Assembly: GCA_965243265.1 (NCBI GenBank)
Contig: CBDEUL010000007.1
Location: 1 to 64,000, forward strand
DNA length: 64,000 nucleotides
Source: Flavicella sp965243265
GTDB taxonomy: Bacteria > Bacteroidota > Bacteroidia > Flavobacteriales > Flavobacteriaceae
Reading direction: 5' to 3'
Part shown: positions 7,915 to 16,291 of the stretch, piece after piece
How the letters are laid out: each line of letters begins with the position of its first letter
Numbering within the stretch: the first letter of the stretch is position 1
Notes under the pieces: model-generated
Databases searched by the model: none
Told to the model about the DNA's origin: nothing
What the model saw: only the letters and a program-made list of their open reading frames with translations
Program-made: the position numbers and the translations under genes

Positions 7915-9489
7915 ATGACAAACCAAAAACAAACAGGTTCATATTACACGCCACAATATTTGGCGAGTTTTATTTCAAAAAGAGTTTTATCTCATTTTGA
8001 AAACAGAACCCGTATGTCTATTTTGGAACCAAGTGTAGGTGATGGTGCTTTTATTTCTGAATTACAAAAGGAAGATACTATAAATATCAAATTAACGGCA
8101 TTAGACATTAATGGGATTGAGTTAAATACCGCTTCTGAAAAATGGAGCAAAAAAACAGCTTCATTTATCGAAACAGATTTTTTAGAATATTCAACTACAA
8201 AGAAATTTTCAGCAGTTATAGGAAATCCGCCTTATGTAAAGAAAAACCTACTTAAGGAAAAACAAATTGAATTAATTCAAGAAATTCATTCAAATGAGAA
8301 TTTAACAGAAGCATCTGTAAAAAATATTTGGACTACGTTTTTGGTAAAAGCAAACACATTATTAGTAAAAAATGGGGTTTTAGCATTTGTTTTACCTTCA
8401 GAATTACTTCAAGTTAAATTCGCAGAAGAAATTCGCGAATATTTAAAAACAGAATTTGAAAGAATTGAAATATTTACTTTCAATGATTTAATGTTTGAAT
8501 GTAAAGGTCAAGATACAATTGTCTTATTTGCTTATAAAAAAGCAGAAGTAAATGGTGAATTCTTTACGAATATTTCATCAAAAGAAGAATTAGAAAAAAA
8601 TAATTTTGTTTTAAAAAACAATAATTTATTAGTAGAATCAAAAGTAAAATGGACTCACCATTTTTTAACTTCTGATGAGCTAACTTTTATAGATAATTTA
8701 AAGAAACGACTTAAAACTGTTAATGATTATTCAGAATCCAAACCAGGAATTGTAACTGGAGCAAACAAATATTTTATAATTAACAAGGAAACTGAAAGTA
8801 AATTTAATTTATCAAAGTACACAAAACCAATCATTCAAAAAGGACTTTTTGTAAACGGAAGTGTTGTTTTTAGTGATGAAGACATTAAGAAACTTGAAAA
8901 GGAAAAACGCCCAACGAAACTATTGCAGTTAAATGATAACGACAAAATTTCAAAAAACTTAAGAGAATATTTAGATTTTGGAGAGTTAGAAGAATTACCT
9001 GAAAGACATAAATGTAGAATTAGAAATAATTGGTATGTAATCCCAAATATATCAGAAAAGCCAGATGCATTTTTCTTTAAGAGAAGTCATTTATATCCAA
9101 AGCTTTTAAAGAATAATTCTAATGCATTAGTTACAGATTCTGCATATAAAGTAGAAATGAGAAATGGTTATGACTTAAACAGCTTCATTTATTCATTTTA
9201 CAATACTCTTACCCTACTTCTATCCGAATTGGATGGTCGCTATTATGGTGGTGGAGTTTTAGAGCTTATACCAAGTGAATTTAAAAAATTACCAATTCCA
9301 TATAATGAAATCAGTAATAGACAATTTGATAATTTCACGACTGACTTTGAGAACAAATCAAATATTGAGCAAATACTTATTCAGAATGATTTATACATCC
9401 TTAATCCAACTTTAGGAATCAATAATGAGGATTTATTAAAGTTAACTGAGATAAGAAATAAGCTGAAGAGGAAAAGACTGCGGAAATAA
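7915..9489 (+). CDS. N6-adenine DNA methyltransferase (Eco57I/TaqI-like)
   Basis: This 524-residue class I methyltransferase has an N-terminal SYYTP motif (residues 9-13) typical of this group. The SAM-binding motif I is ILEPSVGDGAF (36-46) and the catalytic motif IV is GNPPYV with NPPY at 104-107, the adenine-N6 signature. The C-terminal half should hold the target recognition domain and ends with a conserved-looking YYGGGVLELIPSEFKKLPIP segment. The size and motif order fit type II gamma-class enzymes. It is the last gene of the operon and probably protects host DNA from the HNH nuclease. It has no nuclease motif of its own that I can see. Confidence 0.88.
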   Translation: MTNQKQTGSYYTPQYLASFISKRVLSHFENRTRMSILEPSVGDGAFISELQKEDTINIKLTALDINGIELNTASEKWSKKTASFIETDFLEYSTTKKFSAVIGNPPYVKKNLLKEKQIELIQEIHSNENLTEASVKNIWTTFLVKANTLLVKNGVLAFVLPSELLQVKFAEEIREYLKTEFERIEIFTFNDLMFECKGQDTIVLFAYKKAEVNGEFFTNISSKEELEKNNFVLKNNNLLVESKVKWTHHFLTSDELTFIDNLKKRLKTVNDYSESKPGIVTGANKYFIINKETESKFNLSKYTKPIIQKGLFVNGSVVFSDEDIKKLEKEKRPTKLLQLNDNDKISKNLREYLDFGELEELPERHKCRIRNNWYVIPNISEKPDAFFFKRSHLYPKLLKNNSNALVTDSAYKVEMRNGYDLNSFIYSFYNTLTLLLSELDGRYYGGGVLELIPSEFKKLPIPYNEISNRQFDNFTTDFENKSNIEQILIQNDLYILNPTLGINNEDLLKLTEIRNKLKRKRLRK

Positions 9490-9495
9490 GCCAAC

Positions 9496-9550
9496 GCAAG
9501 TTCAAGCACATTTAAAGTTTGCTCGTGCCTCACAAATTTAAAAGAGCTTT
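9496..9550 (+). repeat. island-flanking direct repeat, right copy
   Basis: The blocks GTTCAAGCACATTT, GCTCGTGCCTCACAAA and AGAGCTT appear in the same order as in the left copy at 3831-3880, with a few extra bases between them. It starts 7 bases after the methyltransferase stop codon. Confidence 0.7.
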
Positions 9551-9598
9551 CACGCCAACGCTAGCAAGTTTGTGGAAAGAAAGCCAGTGGGTAACAAT

Positions 9599-9771
9599 GT
9601 ATATAAAAAATAGGGCGAAAAGTGCTTAAACAAAGGCTAGTGCTTTTTTGTGAAGTCCGCCATATTTTTAATTTGTATTTTAGAAAACGAAAAGATAAAA
9701 ATAAAATGAAAAATATGGCTAAGTACAAAACCGAAAGTAAGTGCTTATAAACTGCCCTACTTTTCATATAC
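9599..9771. repeat. nested inverted-repeat element
   Basis: The outer arms at 9599-9616 and 9754-9771 match as an inverted repeat at 16 of 18 positions (GTATAT...TAGGGC against GCCCTA...ATATAC). The inner arms at 9659-9669 and 9709-9719 are an exact 11-bp inverted repeat, GCCATATTTTT. A 9-bp direct repeat AAGTGCTTA lies between the arms on both sides (9620-9628, 9739-9747). TAAC follows or precedes the outer arms on both sides. The layout recalls a large single-strand-folding recombination site, but canonical integron core sites are not evident. Confidence 0.65.
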
Positions 9772-9802
9772 TAACCGTTCTTCCAAACAAAAAAATAATT
9801 AA

Positions 9803-10165
9803 ATGAGAGCTACTCCTGAACACGATGAACGAATAGCAAAAATGACATTTGCGTCAGTTTACCCACATTACGTTAAAAAAATAGAGACTAAAGGAAGAAC
9901 AAAAAAGAAACTTCATAAAGTTATCGAATGGTTAACAGGGTTTGATGAAAGTAAATTACAAGACTTAATCAGTAAAAAAGTAACTTTTGAAATCTTTTTT
10001 GAGAAAGCTAAATTAAATACAAAATCACATTTGATTACAGGTCTGATATGTGGATATCGAATTGAGGAGATTGAAACCCCATTGACCAAACAAGTCAGAT
10101 ACCTAGATAAGTTAGTAGATGAATTAGCTAAAGGACGTAAGATGGAAAAGATTTTAAGAAAATAA
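9803..10165 (+). CDS. DUF2200 family protein
   Basis: This 120-residue protein matches my knowledge of the DUF2200 family along its full length. It has the conserved SVYPHYVKKIETKGRTKK segment near the start, VIEWLTGFD in the middle and RYLDKLVDELAKGRKMEKIL at the end. The function of the family is unknown. It has no signal peptide or membrane segment and is basic overall. It lies alone between the inverted-repeat element and a bidirectional terminator, so it may be part of the accessory island rather than the core genome. Confidence 0.85.
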   Translation: MRATPEHDERIAKMTFASVYPHYVKKIETKGRTKKKLHKVIEWLTGFDESKLQDLISKKVTFEIFFEKAKLNTKSHLITGLICGYRIEEIETPLTKQVRYLDKLVDELAKGRKMEKILRK

Positions 10166-10211
10166 AAGTGATTTTCTGTCAACGTATTCTAGGACGGGAC
10201 AAGTCAAAAAC

Positions 10212-10245
10212 AAAAAATCCCAATTTATACAAATTGGGATTTTTT
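10212..10245. terminator. bidirectional terminator
   Basis: A 15-bp perfect stem (AAAAAATCCCAATTT with its complement) and a 4-base loop have A- and T-runs on both sides. It serves the DUF2200 gene and the convergent transketolase gene. Confidence 0.85.
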
Positions 10246-10265
10246 AATTCTAAATATCTCTTTTT

Positions 10266-11114
10266 TTAGTAATCTCCTAAAGTTTCAGGGTTTTGAGCTA
10301 ATGCTTCTTCTAATTGAGCATCACTAGGTGCTTTACCATGCCAAGCATGTGTATTCATCATAAAGTCTACACCATTCCCCATTTCAGTCTCCAATAAAAT
10401 ACAAACTGGTTTTCCATTTCCTGAAAGCTCTTTTGCTTTCGCTAAAACAGCCTTTACAGCATCAATATCATTTCCGTTTTTTTCTTCTAAAACAATCCAA
10501 TCAAATGATTCAAACTTCGCTTTTACAGATCCCATAGCCAATACATGATCTGTAGTTCCATCAATTTGCTTTCCGTTTAAATCTACAGTAGCAATTAGAT
10601 TATCCACTTTTTTAGCAGATGCATACATAATTGCTTCCCAGTTTTGCCCTTCTTGCAATTCTCCATCTCCATGTAAACTGTATACTAATTTATCATCTCC
10701 ATTTAACTTTTTAGCTTGTGCAGCTCCTAAAGCAACACTCAACCCTTGTCCTAAAGAACCTGAAGCCATACGAATACCCTCTAATCCTTCATGAGTAGTT
10801 GGATGCCCTTGCAAACGAGAATTCAACAATCTAAAAGTTCCTAATTCTTTTACTGAAAAATATCCACTTCTAGCTAAAACACTATAAAAAACAGGAGAAA
10901 TATGACCATTTGATAAGAAAAACACGTCTTCATTCTTCGCATCCATATCAAATTTTTCAGAAGAATACGTCATTACTTCTTGATATAAAACTGTCAAAAA
11001 TTCAGTACATCCTAAAGATCCTCCTGGATGCCCAGAACTTACTGCGTGTACCATACGTAATATATCTCTTCTTACCTGTTGAGAAAAATCTTTCAATTCT
11101 TGAGTTGTAGCCAT
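10266..11114 (-). CDS. transketolase N-terminal subunit
   Basis: This 282-residue protein is the N-terminal, thiamine-diphosphate-binding half of a split transketolase of the pentose phosphate pathway. It shows SSGHPGGSLG near residue 26-35, the ThDP/metal motif HGDGELQEGQNWEA (about 149-162) and ATVDLNGKQIDG. It ends in ETLGDY, the usual end of this subunit, so it is not truncated. The C-terminal subunit, normally the next gene in Flavobacteriaceae, is absent here; a terminator and the accessory island lie downstream instead. The partner must be encoded elsewhere for function. Confidence 0.9.
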   Translation of the reverse strand: MATTQELKDFSQQVRRDILRMVHAVSSGHPGGSLGCTEFLTVLYQEVMTYSSEKFDMDAKNEDVFFLSNGHISPVFYSVLARSGYFSVKELGTFRLLNSRLQGHPTTHEGLEGIRMASGSLGQGLSVALGAAQAKKLNGDDKLVYSLHGDGELQEGQNWEAIMYASAKKVDNLIATVDLNGKQIDGTTDHVLAMGSVKAKFESFDWIVLEEKNGNDIDAVKAVLAKAKELSGNGKPVCILLETEMGNGVDFMMNTHAWHGKAPSDAQLEEALAQNPETLGDY

Positions 11115-11137
11115 TGTATTTTTTAAAAATTTGTTAG

Positions 11138-11145
11138 CAAAAGTA
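11138..11145 (-). promoter_or_regulatory. -7 element for the transketolase gene
   Basis: On the minus strand TACTTTTG matches TAnnTTTG, 23 bases before the ATG. A TTTGC-type -33 element lies about 17-20 bases further upstream (plus-strand 11163-11168). Confidence 0.65.
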
Positions 11146-11229
11146 CATTTTTTAAGTGATGTTGCAAATTTAAAAACCTAATAAAATTTAAGCTTTCAAT
11201 ACTTTTACATTCAATTATCTAAATTGTAA

Positions 11230-12747
11230 TTAAAAAGGGACATCGTTATCATCTGGAGCCCCAAAAGCATCTGCTGCACTAGGGAAGTTATCCGATGATA
11301 TTTCTTGATTAAAATCATTCATTTTAGACTGAAATTCATTTCCAAAACCTTCTTCTAAGTCAGAGAAACGAGCCAAATGTCCTGTAAACTTCAAACGAAT
11401 ATTATCCAAACCACCATTTCTATGTTTTGCTACAATAAACTCTCCTTGTCCCTCACATGGTGAATGATCATCATCATCCCATTCTGTTTGCCCATAATAC
11501 TCTGGTCTAAAAATAAATGATACAATATCTGCATCCTGCTCAATTGCTCCAGATTCACGCAAATCTGAAAGCAAAGGCCTTTTTGAACCTCCACGTGTTT
11601 CTACAGCACGTGATAACTGAGATAGTGCAATTACAGGAATATCCAATTCTTTTGCCAAAGCCTTTAAGTTTCGTGAAATCATAGATATTTCTTGTTCACG
11701 GTTTCCTCCTGCTGCCCCACCTGCTGTCATTAACTGCAAATAATCAATTACAATTATTTTAATTCCATGTTGAGATGCCAAACGACGTGCTTTTGCTCGC
11801 AAATCAAAAATAGATAATGAAGGTGTATCATCTATAAAAATAGGGGCATCTGTTAAGTTTTTAACCTTCACATTTAACTGCTCCCATTCATGCGCTTCTA
11901 AATTTCCTTTTCTCAATTTTTCTGAAGTCAATCCCGTTTCACTAGAAATCATACGAGTTATCAACTGAACTGACGACATTTCTAAAGAAAATAATGCCAC
12001 AGGATGATTGAAATCTATCGCCATATTTTTTGCCATAGAAATGACAAATGCCGTTTTTCCCATACCTGGACGAGCGGCTATAATAATTAAATCTGAAGGC
12101 TGCCAACCAGATGTTAATGCATCTAATTTTGTGAATCCTGTTTCCAGTCCACTCATTCCCTCTTGATTCCCTATTTCTTGAATTTTATTAACAGCCTGTT
12201 TTACAAGATCTTTAGCACTCTCAGAACTTTTCTTCAAATTTCCTTGAGTCACTTCAAAAAGTTTTGACTCTGCTGTATCTAACAAATCAAACACATCAGC
12301 GGTTTCACTGTACGATTCTTCAATAATTTCACTAGAAATACTAATCAACTGTCGTTGAATATACTTTTGAATAATGATACGTGCATGAAATTCAATATGG
12401 GCAGAAGAGGCTACTTTTTGAGTCAAGCCAATTAAATAAAAATCTCCTCCTACAAACTCTAACTTCCCCTCTTTTCGTAACTGATTTGATACTGTTAGTA
12501 AATCTGTAGGTTCTGAGTTTTGAAACAGCGTATAAACGGCTGCATAAATATCTTTATGGGCTTCTTTGTAAAAGGCTTCTGGGTGTAAAATATCAATTAC
12601 ATCATCAATTCCTTTTTTATCAATCATCATTGCCCCTAAAACAGCTTCCTCTAAATCAAGGGCTTGTGGGGGTATTTTTCCTTTTTCAAGGTTTATAATT
12701 CTACTTTTATCTACTTTTTTACCTTTTACAGATCTTGTTTGCTCCAT
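11230..12747 (-). CDS. dnaB: replicative DNA helicase DnaB
   Basis: This hexameric replicative helicase unwinds DNA at the replication fork with ATP. The N-terminal DnaB domain (about residues 30-130) interacts with primase. The C-terminal RecA-like ATPase carries Walker A ARPGMGKTAF (about 225-235), Walker B IIVIDYLQLM and the RESGAIEQDAD segment. The C-terminus ends in the acidic DDNDVPF tail. I take the ATG at 12747 (505 residues), although a GTG two codons upstream is also open. It is a single gene on the minus strand with no inserted intein. Confidence 0.96.
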   Translation of the reverse strand: MEQTRSVKGKKVDKSRIINLEKGKIPPQALDLEEAVLGAMMIDKKGIDDVIDILHPEAFYKEAHKDIYAAVYTLFQNSEPTDLLTVSNQLRKEGKLEFVGGDFYLIGLTQKVASSAHIEFHARIIIQKYIQRQLISISSEIIEESYSETADVFDLLDTAESKLFEVTQGNLKKSSESAKDLVKQAVNKIQEIGNQEGMSGLETGFTKLDALTSGWQPSDLIIIAARPGMGKTAFVISMAKNMAIDFNHPVALFSLEMSSVQLITRMISSETGLTSEKLRKGNLEAHEWEQLNVKVKNLTDAPIFIDDTPSLSIFDLRAKARRLASQHGIKIIVIDYLQLMTAGGAAGGNREQEISMISRNLKALAKELDIPVIALSQLSRAVETRGGSKRPLLSDLRESGAIEQDADIVSFIFRPEYYGQTEWDDDDHSPCEGQGEFIVAKHRNGGLDNIRLKFTGHLARFSDLEEGFGNEFQSKMNDFNQEISSDNFPSAADAFGAPDDNDVPF

Positions 12748-12752
12748 AGCCA

Positions 12753-12760
12753 CAAAATTA
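12753..12760 (-). promoter_or_regulatory. -7 element just before dnaB
   Basis: TAATTTTG on the minus strand ends only 5 bases before the chosen ATG. If used, it would make a nearly leaderless dnaB mRNA. A second promoter further upstream is possible. Confidence 0.4.
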
Positions 12761-12913
12761 AATTATTAATTCAACTTTTAAATTGAAAAATGAATTTAAT
12801 TTGTACACATACTGTTGATAAAGCCTTTATTTTGTTAATAAGTATTTTCAATAGCCCTATTAACTTTAAATATCTTATTTTTAGACTTTTATATTTACAA
12901 ACCTCACCTCTTT

Positions 12914-13975
12914 ATGAATAACCAATTGGCTTCTAAATATTGGACTTATTTCCTGTTCTTACAAATTCTCTTTGTTCAAATAGTCGCTAAATTCCCTGTA
13001 TTTATTGAAACTTACTACAGTACAAAACTGTATACTGTACTTTCTCAAATAATGCGATTTTTATTGGGATGGCTTCCTTTTAGTTTAGGTGACCTATTCT
13101 ATATTCTCTTAGTTTTATCTGTTATCAGATTTCTTTATATTATAATCCGTGAAAAGTTTTCTGATGTGCGAAATTACTTTTTTGCCCTTGGTAAATACTC
13201 TTCTATTTTTTATTTTTTATTTCATTTAAATTGGGGCTTAAATTATTACAGGGTTCCATTAAATACTCAATTAAATATTTCTACAACCTCATATACATCT
13301 GAACAGTTAATATCATTTACACAACAGTACATCAAGGATATAAACACCCTGCATGTAAGTATTGTAAATACTCCTCAAGAAAAAATAGAGGTTCCTTATT
13401 CTCAAAATGAAATTCACCATATTGTTCAAAACGGTTATGACTCCATTGCTAAAAAACATGATTTTCTAAAAATTCATAACCATTCCTTAAAAAAATCACT
13501 TTTAAGTTCTCCCTTGACCTATATGGGCTTTGCAGGTTATTTAAACCCTTTTACAGGAGAAGCACAAGTAAACTCAAAAATACCTTTAGTTACCCTTCCC
13601 TTTACTGTTTGTCATGAAATAGCCCATCAGGTAGGATATGCCGCAGAAAACGAAGCTAATTTTATTGGTTATTTAGCAAGTACACACAATACTGATTTAT
13701 ACGTTCAATATGCTGGAAAACTAACTGCTTTACGTTACCTTCTTTCTGAGATTTACAGAAGAGACCCTATTCTATTTAACAATCTAAAGGATGATTTAAA
13801 CATGGGTATTAGAAAAAACCTTCAAGACATTAGCTCTTTTTGGAAATCTTATGAAAATCCGTTTGAAATCATATTTAAAACAGGCTATAGCTCCTACTTG
13901 AAAGCAAACCAGCAAAAATCGGGAATAGAAAGCTATAATTATATGGTCAATTTATTACTGAACTACAAAGAGTAA
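12914..13975 (+). CDS. DUF3810 membrane protein with HExxH motif
   Basis: This 353-residue protein belongs to the Bacteroidota DUF3810 family. Three hydrophobic segments lie within the first 105 residues. The soluble remainder contains VCHEIAHQVGYAAENEANF, a zinc-metallopeptidase-like HExxH with a downstream glutamate, so it may be a membrane-bound protease. No substrate is known. It is read divergently from dnaB. A TATATTTA element about 20 bases upstream is a weak promoter candidate. The family call is firm; the enzymatic role is inferred. Confidence 0.8.
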   Translation: MNNQLASKYWTYFLFLQILFVQIVAKFPVFIETYYSTKLYTVLSQIMRFLLGWLPFSLGDLFYILLVLSVIRFLYIIIREKFSDVRNYFFALGKYSSIFYFLFHLNWGLNYYRVPLNTQLNISTTSYTSEQLISFTQQYIKDINTLHVSIVNTPQEKIEVPYSQNEIHHIVQNGYDSIAKKHDFLKIHNHSLKKSLLSSPLTYMGFAGYLNPFTGEAQVNSKIPLVTLPFTVCHEIAHQVGYAAENEANFIGYLASTHNTDLYVQYAGKLTALRYLLSEIYRRDPILFNNLKDDLNMGIRKNLQDISSFWKSYENPFEIIFKTGYSSYLKANQQKSGIESYNYMVNLLLNYKE

Positions 13976-14017
13976 ACTTAAAAACATCGTTCCTTTACTT
14001 CTTATCACATAAAAACT

Positions 14018-14025
14018 TATTTTTG
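14018..14025 (+). promoter_or_regulatory. -7 element for the SpoU methyltransferase gene
   Basis: TATTTTTG matches TAnnTTTG 15 bases before ATG 14041. It overlaps the alternative TTG start at 14023, which argues against that start. Confidence 0.55.
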
Positions 14026-14040
14026 CACAAAACACCTGTA

Positions 14041-14850
14041 ATGCATAAGCAAATTACCAGTCTACAAAATCCTCTTATCAAAGAAGCAACTCTTTTAAAA
14101 GAAAAGTCTAAAGCACGAAAAAAAACAGGATTATTCCTGTTAGAAGGACAGCGTGAAATTTCTTTAGCTTTGACTGGAAATTATAAAATTGAAAAAATTC
14201 TTTTTCTTAAAAATATTTGCCCAGAGGAAATACTAAATGAACTAATTTCCAACACTAGCAATCCTCTTGAGGTTATAGAGATTACTAAAGAAATCTATAA
14301 AAAATTGGCTTACAGAGAAACCACTGAGGGAATTATAGCTATTGTTTCTTCAAAATCTCATAAACTATCTTCTATTCAATTTAAGCGAAAAAAGCCTCTT
14401 GTTTTGATTGCCGAAGCTCCTGAAAAACCAGGAAACATAGGTGCTTTATTAAGAACTGCTGATGCTGCAAACATAGATGCTGTAATTATAGCAAACCCAC
14501 TAACAGACTTGTATAACACCAATATTATTCGAAGCAGTGTTGGCTGTCTATTCACGACCCAAATAGCAACAGGAAGCACTGACGAAGTCTTAGAATACTT
14601 ACAAGAAAACAAAATCAATTCTTTTGCTGCTGCTTTAAAAAATGATTCTGAACCTTACCAAGACCAAGATTTTACAGAGGCTACAGCTATTGTTGTTGGT
14701 ACAGAAGCTACAGGGTTATCTGACTCTTGGTTAAACAAAGCAACAAAAAAAGTAATCATCCCTATGAATGGAAAAATTGATTCTATGAACGTTTCTGTGG
14801 CAGCTTCTATCTTAATTTTTGAAGCTTCTAGACAACGTAATTTTGTGTAA
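14041..14850 (+). CDS. TrmH/SpoU family RNA 2'-O-methyltransferase
   Basis: This SPOUT-class enzyme transfers a methyl group from SAM to a ribose 2'-OH, probably in 23S rRNA (RlmB-like). The N-terminal substrate-binding domain begins ITSLQNPLIK, followed by LLEGQREI. The C-terminal knotted domain has EAPEKPGNIGALLRTADA, VVGTEATGLSD and IPMNGKIDSMNVSVAASI, the three SpoU motifs. I use ATG 14041 (269 residues); the TTG six codons earlier overlaps the promoter element. The exact target nucleotide cannot be told from the sequence. Confidence 0.88.
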   Translation: MHKQITSLQNPLIKEATLLKEKSKARKKTGLFLLEGQREISLALTGNYKIEKILFLKNICPEEILNELISNTSNPLEVIEITKEIYKKLAYRETTEGIIAIVSSKSHKLSSIQFKRKKPLVLIAEAPEKPGNIGALLRTADAANIDAVIIANPLTDLYNTNIIRSSVGCLFTTQIATGSTDEVLEYLQENKINSFAAALKNDSEPYQDQDFTEATAIVVGTEATGLSDSWLNKATKKVIIPMNGKIDSMNVSVAASILIFEASRQRNFV

Positions 14851-14990
14851 ACCTATTTCACGAAACTGTTCCCATTCTTAAAAACTTTTATAGCACTTTT
14901 AAACCAAAACTCTTTTTTAAAAATAAGGTAATATTTTATCCCATTTTTAGAATTTAAACAATCGAATTCTTAGAACTCAAAAAAGCTTCG

Positions 14991-14998
14991 TACATTTG
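14991..14998 (+). promoter_or_regulatory. -7 element for the M48 peptidase gene
   Basis: TACATTTG matches TAnnTTTG 24 bases before the ATG at 15023. Confidence 0.6.
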
Positions 14999-15022
14999 GT
15001 TTTAAAGTACTAAACAATATAA

Positions 15023-16255
15023 ATGACACCTGAAATTTTATTCAAAATACTTATTGCAATCATCTTTTTAAATTTTTTAAAAGATCGTATTATTTCCTAT
15101 TTAAATGCACGTCATTTTGGAGATAAATTACCCAAAGAAATATCCGATGTTTATGACAATGAAGAATACCTAAAATCACAAGCCTATAAAAAAGAAAACT
15201 ACAAATTTTCCATCTTAACAAATAGCTTTTCCCTAGTACTTACTTTAGCCTTTTTTTTTCTAAACGGATTTAGTACTCTTGATATTTGGATTAGAAGTTT
15301 TACTGCCAACGAAATTACAATAACCTTATCATATCTAGGGATTATCTTTTTTGTTAGTGACTTTTTAAACATTCCCTTTTCATACTATCAAACCTTTGTT
15401 ATTGAAGAAAAATTTGGATTCAATAAAAGTACCAAAAAACTCTTTTTTCTAGACAAATTAAAATCGTGGGTACTCACATTAATCGTTGGTGGACTTCTAC
15501 TATCCCTTATTACTTGGTTTTACCAAAAAACAGGAAATTCATTTTGGATTTACACATGGGTTCTAGTTGGTGTTTTTTCAATTACAGCCAATCTATTCTA
15601 TTCAAGCTTAATTGTACCTCTTTTCAACAAACAAACACCTTTAGAAGAGGGAGAACTAAAAACACAGTTAGAAAAATTTGCTACCTCAGTAGGATTTAAA
15701 CTTGATAAAATTTTTGTGATTGATGGTTCTAAAAGAAGCTCTAAAGCCAATGCTTATTTCTCTGGATTTGGACCTAAAAAGAGAATTGTATTATTTGATA
15801 CACTCATCAACGACCTTAGTTCTGATGAAATTGTAGCTGTTTTTGCTCATGAGGTTGGACATTATAAAAGAAAACACACTTTATTTAATTTATTTGCGTC
15901 ATTACTTATAACAGGATTCACGCTCTATTTATTAGCAATACTAATAAATAGTCCTCTCCTTTCAGAAGCCCTAAGTATAGAAACCCCCAGCTTTCATATC
16001 GGACTTATTACATTTAGTATTTTATACAGTCCCATTTCTGAAATCACTGGATTGCTAATGAATTACATTTCACGAATTTTTGAATACCAAGCTGATAATT
16101 ATGCTAAAGAGCACACTCATTCAAAATACCTTATTAGTTCTTTAAAAAAATTATCAAAAAACAGCCTCAGTAATTTAACACCACATAAGGCAACTGTATT
16201 CTTACATTACTCACACCCTACATTATTGCAACGTATCAATAATTTGAAAAAATAA
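15023..16255 (+). CDS. M48 family membrane metallopeptidase (Ste24-like)
   Basis: This 410-residue integral membrane zinc protease is of the Ste24/CAAX prenyl protease 1 type. Several hydrophobic segments fill the first 210 residues and two more follow the active site. The zinc motif is AVFAHEVGHYKRKH (HExxH), and the third ligand glutamate lies in FEYQADNYA near residue 355. The length and layout match full-length family members. In bacteria these enzymes take part in membrane-protein quality control; the actual substrate here is unknown. It has its own promoter and precedes relA/spoT by 36 bases. Confidence 0.9.
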   Translation: MTPEILFKILIAIIFLNFLKDRIISYLNARHFGDKLPKEISDVYDNEEYLKSQAYKKENYKFSILTNSFSLVLTLAFFFLNGFSTLDIWIRSFTANEITITLSYLGIIFFVSDFLNIPFSYYQTFVIEEKFGFNKSTKKLFFLDKLKSWVLTLIVGGLLLSLITWFYQKTGNSFWIYTWVLVGVFSITANLFYSSLIVPLFNKQTPLEEGELKTQLEKFATSVGFKLDKIFVIDGSKRSSKANAYFSGFGPKKRIVLFDTLINDLSSDEIVAVFAHEVGHYKRKHTLFNLFASLLITGFTLYLLAILINSPLLSEALSIETPSFHIGLITFSILYSPISEITGLLMNYISRIFEYQADNYAKEHTHSKYLISSLKKLSKNSLSNLTPHKATVFLHYSHPTLLQRINNLKK

Positions 16256-16291
16256 ATTCCTCTATCAACCAAAAATAAGTATCTTTCGTAT

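Larger units (their letters stand above)
9490..9802. other. intergenic right flank of the accessory island
   Basis: This 313-base stretch contains no credible gene. It holds the right copy of the flanking direct repeat (9496-9550), the motif GTGGGTAAC (9587-9595, inverse of the left-flank GTTACCCAC) and a nested inverted-repeat element (9599-9771). The DUF2200 gene follows. Confidence 0.7.

Noticed and set aside
3972..9489. Calling the island Detocs, BREX or a standard type I or II restriction system
   Set aside because: Detocs and BREX hallmark genes are missing (no DtcB-like protein, no PglZ, BrxL or BrxC), there is no HsdR/HsdS pair, and simple type II systems do not include a kinase and receiver.
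9593..9780. A true integron attC site
   Set aside because: The fold-back shape is suggestive, but the flanks do not fit the RYYYAAC/GTTRRRY core consensus and no integrase is in the window. Reported only as an inverted-repeat element.
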